A stretch of 6,441 nucleotides of DNA from an uncultured Clostridia bacterium. Lineage in GTDB: Bacteria > Bacillota > Clostridia > Christensenellales > UBA1242. The notes beneath the pieces are model-generated. The model did no database searches, was not told where the DNA came from, and saw only the letters and a program-made list of their open reading frames with translations. The stretch lies in NCBI GenBank assembly GCA_937900575.1, contig CALCEI010000137.1, forward strand, positions 1-6,441, written 5' to 3'. A program made the translations under genes and the position numbers. Below, in pieces: positions 5,519-6,441 of this stretch. Position 1 is the first letter of the stretch, and each line of letters begins with the position of its first letter.

Positions 5519-5554
5519 CTCCTTAAATTAGTTATATTTGACTTTATTATATCA
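5519..5554 (-). promoter_or_regulatory. Extended -10 promoter and RBS of glyQS
   Basis: On the minus strand TGATATAAT (5546-5554) is a perfect extended -10 element (TG, one base, TATAAT). The -35 region (near TTCTGT, 17 bases upstream) is weak, as is common with extended -10 promoters. Transcription would start near 5539, giving a leader of about 26 bases that includes AAGGAG at 5519-5524. The 112-base spacer to the upstream stop codon otherwise holds only a weak AT-only inverted repeat. Confidence 0.65.
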
Positions 5555-5625
5555 CTATTTGGTAGTAAACAGAAATGTTTTGTGACTAAAATTAAGTACT
5601 TTTAATTTAATACCACACAAAAATT

Positions 5626-6441
5626 CTATTTCCCATTTTCTAAACCATCATTTGTGCTGTTTTCTTGTGTTTCATTCTTATAAACTTGACGGCCAACGTG
5701 AATTAGCTTGTCATTTTCTGCAACATTTTCTTCTGCATGCTCTACTTTCTTTTTTTCTGTGTTCTCTGCAGTCTTTTCATCTTTAAGTTCGGCAGTCTCG
5801 CCTTCTTTATGCTCTTTGGTATATTCTGGGCTTTTTTCAATAGGTGTAAGAGATGCGTTTGCCATATTATTTTTATCAAGAACTTCTGCAGGTTTAATTG
5901 TTTCTGGTAATTTTGTTACAGACTCAACAAGCATTTTCAGTGCTGCAATTTTTTCATTAATTTTTTCAGTTTTCTTTGCAGATTTGTTTTTAGCTTTTCC
6001 TTCTAACTCGCCTATAATATTTTCTAAAGTTTCAATGCCTTTTTTGTCAGAAATTGTAATAGCTTTACCTTTATACTTATATGTTATTTCGCCATTTTTA
6101 ATTTTGCAATGTTCAATAACTTCCAATTGTTTTTTACCTTCATCAGTGTTTGGATTTATCATAAGTTTATTAACAATCAATGTGGTTGCACAAGCCATAA
6201 ATTCATCGTATTCTTCCAAATCTGGAGCTTTTTCACTTTTTGCATAGAAGGTGCAATTGGTTCTCATATGTTTTAGCTCTTCTTCTAGTGCTTTAACTTT
6301 ATTTTCATCATGTATTGAAGTAGCTTTTAACTTGTTGTATTCATTAAGTTTTTTCTTATATTCTTCTCTAAATTCACAGAATGAATCCAAATTTTTACCA
6401 CCTACATACATTTGATTGTCGCGAACTTCAACTGGATTAGT
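5626..6441 (-). CDS. Unrecognised charged, coiled-coil-prone protein (5' end outside window)
   Basis: I do not recognise this family. The frame stays open from the TAG at 5626-5628 to the right edge. An internal ATG at 6411 has no ribosome binding site and is preceded in frame by TNPVEVRDNQ, so the start probably lies beyond the window. The visible 271 codons show three parts. First comes a helical, Lys/Glu-rich heptad-like segment (FREEYKKKLNEYNKLKA, then NKVKALEEELKHM). A more compact middle follows (DEFMACATTLIVNKLMINP, then GEITYKYKGKAITISDKKG). Last is a long low-complexity tail rich in Glu, Lys, Asn and Thr (EYTKEHKEGETAELKDEKTA and onward) that is probably disordered. No membrane segment is visible. 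It precedes glyQS by 112 bases with no clear terminator. Function is unknown. Confidence 0.75.
   Translation of the reverse strand, partial: TNPVEVRDNQMYVGGKNLDSFCEFREEYKKKLNEYNKLKATSIHDENKVKALEEELKHMRTNCTFYAKSEKAPDLEEYDEFMACATTLIVNKLMINPNTDEGKKQLEVIEHCKIKNGEITYKYKGKAITISDKKGIETLENIIGELEGKAKNKSAKKTEKINEKIAALKMLVESVTKLPETIKPAEVLDKNNMANASLTPIEKSPEYTKEHKEGETAELKDEKTAENTEKKKVEHAEENVAENDKLIHVGRQVYKNETQENSTNDGLENGK

Noticed and set aside
5589..5608. Inverted repeat AAATTAA-6-TTAATTT between the partial gene and glyQS, considered as a terminator.
   Set aside because: The stem is only seven A/T pairs with no following T-run on the minus strand, so it is too weak to call.
5708..6247. Plus-strand open frame of 179 codons with a Ser/Phe-rich hydrophobic product resembling a membrane protein.
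   Set aside because: It is the antisense of the Lys/Glu-rich partial gene; such genes give Phe/Ser-rich shadows. It has no ribosome binding site and no family resemblance.

Overview
The window reads as low-GC Bacillota DNA, most likely from an uncultured gut Clostridia-type organism. The evidence is a single-chain class II glycyl-tRNA synthetase, a DUF1540 Cys-rich protein, sigma-A-type promoters, strong GGAG/AAGGAG ribosome binding sites, and Trp encoded by TGG with standard stops. Apart from the left edge, the content is mostly housekeeping. I see no CRISPR array, tRNA, rRNA or intact mobile element.

Layout. Bases 1 to about 423 are a patchwork: a piece of a Cys-containing surface-protein repeat (minus strand, about 2-148), then the C-terminal half of a GGDEF domain (minus, 123 to about 423), then the 5' half of leuS (minus, 391-1563). 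Both joins cut through the middle of coding sequence and change reading frame. Each falls in a stretch of roughly 18-27 bases that makes sense in both flanking genes. This looks like a chimeric contig end or a recent rearrangement, not a real operon. leuS has a textbook sigma-A promoter flanked by two perfect inverted repeats. Upstream lies a small tandem DUF1540 gene (minus, 1673-1987). It is divergent from rplI (plus, 2090-2533), which is followed by an RNase Z-like metallo-beta-lactamase-fold gene (plus, 2572-3375) with different codon use. A strong bidirectional terminator (3396-3436) separates this gene from the convergent minus-strand unit. That unit is a partial charged protein (5626 to the right edge), then glyQS (4149-5513), then an unrecognised 217-residue protein (3485-4138) translated 10 bases after glyQS.

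How the genes relate. leuS, glyQS and rplI serve translation. Neither synthetase gene has a T-box leader, although synthetase genes are often T-box regulated in Bacillota; both seem to be transcribed from promoters with leaders under 40 nt. The MBL-fold gene sits where dnaB often follows rplI, has its own candidate promoter, and may be a later arrival. The three unrecognised or poorly characterised proteins (DUF1540, 217 aa, partial 261+ aa) are the real unknowns here.
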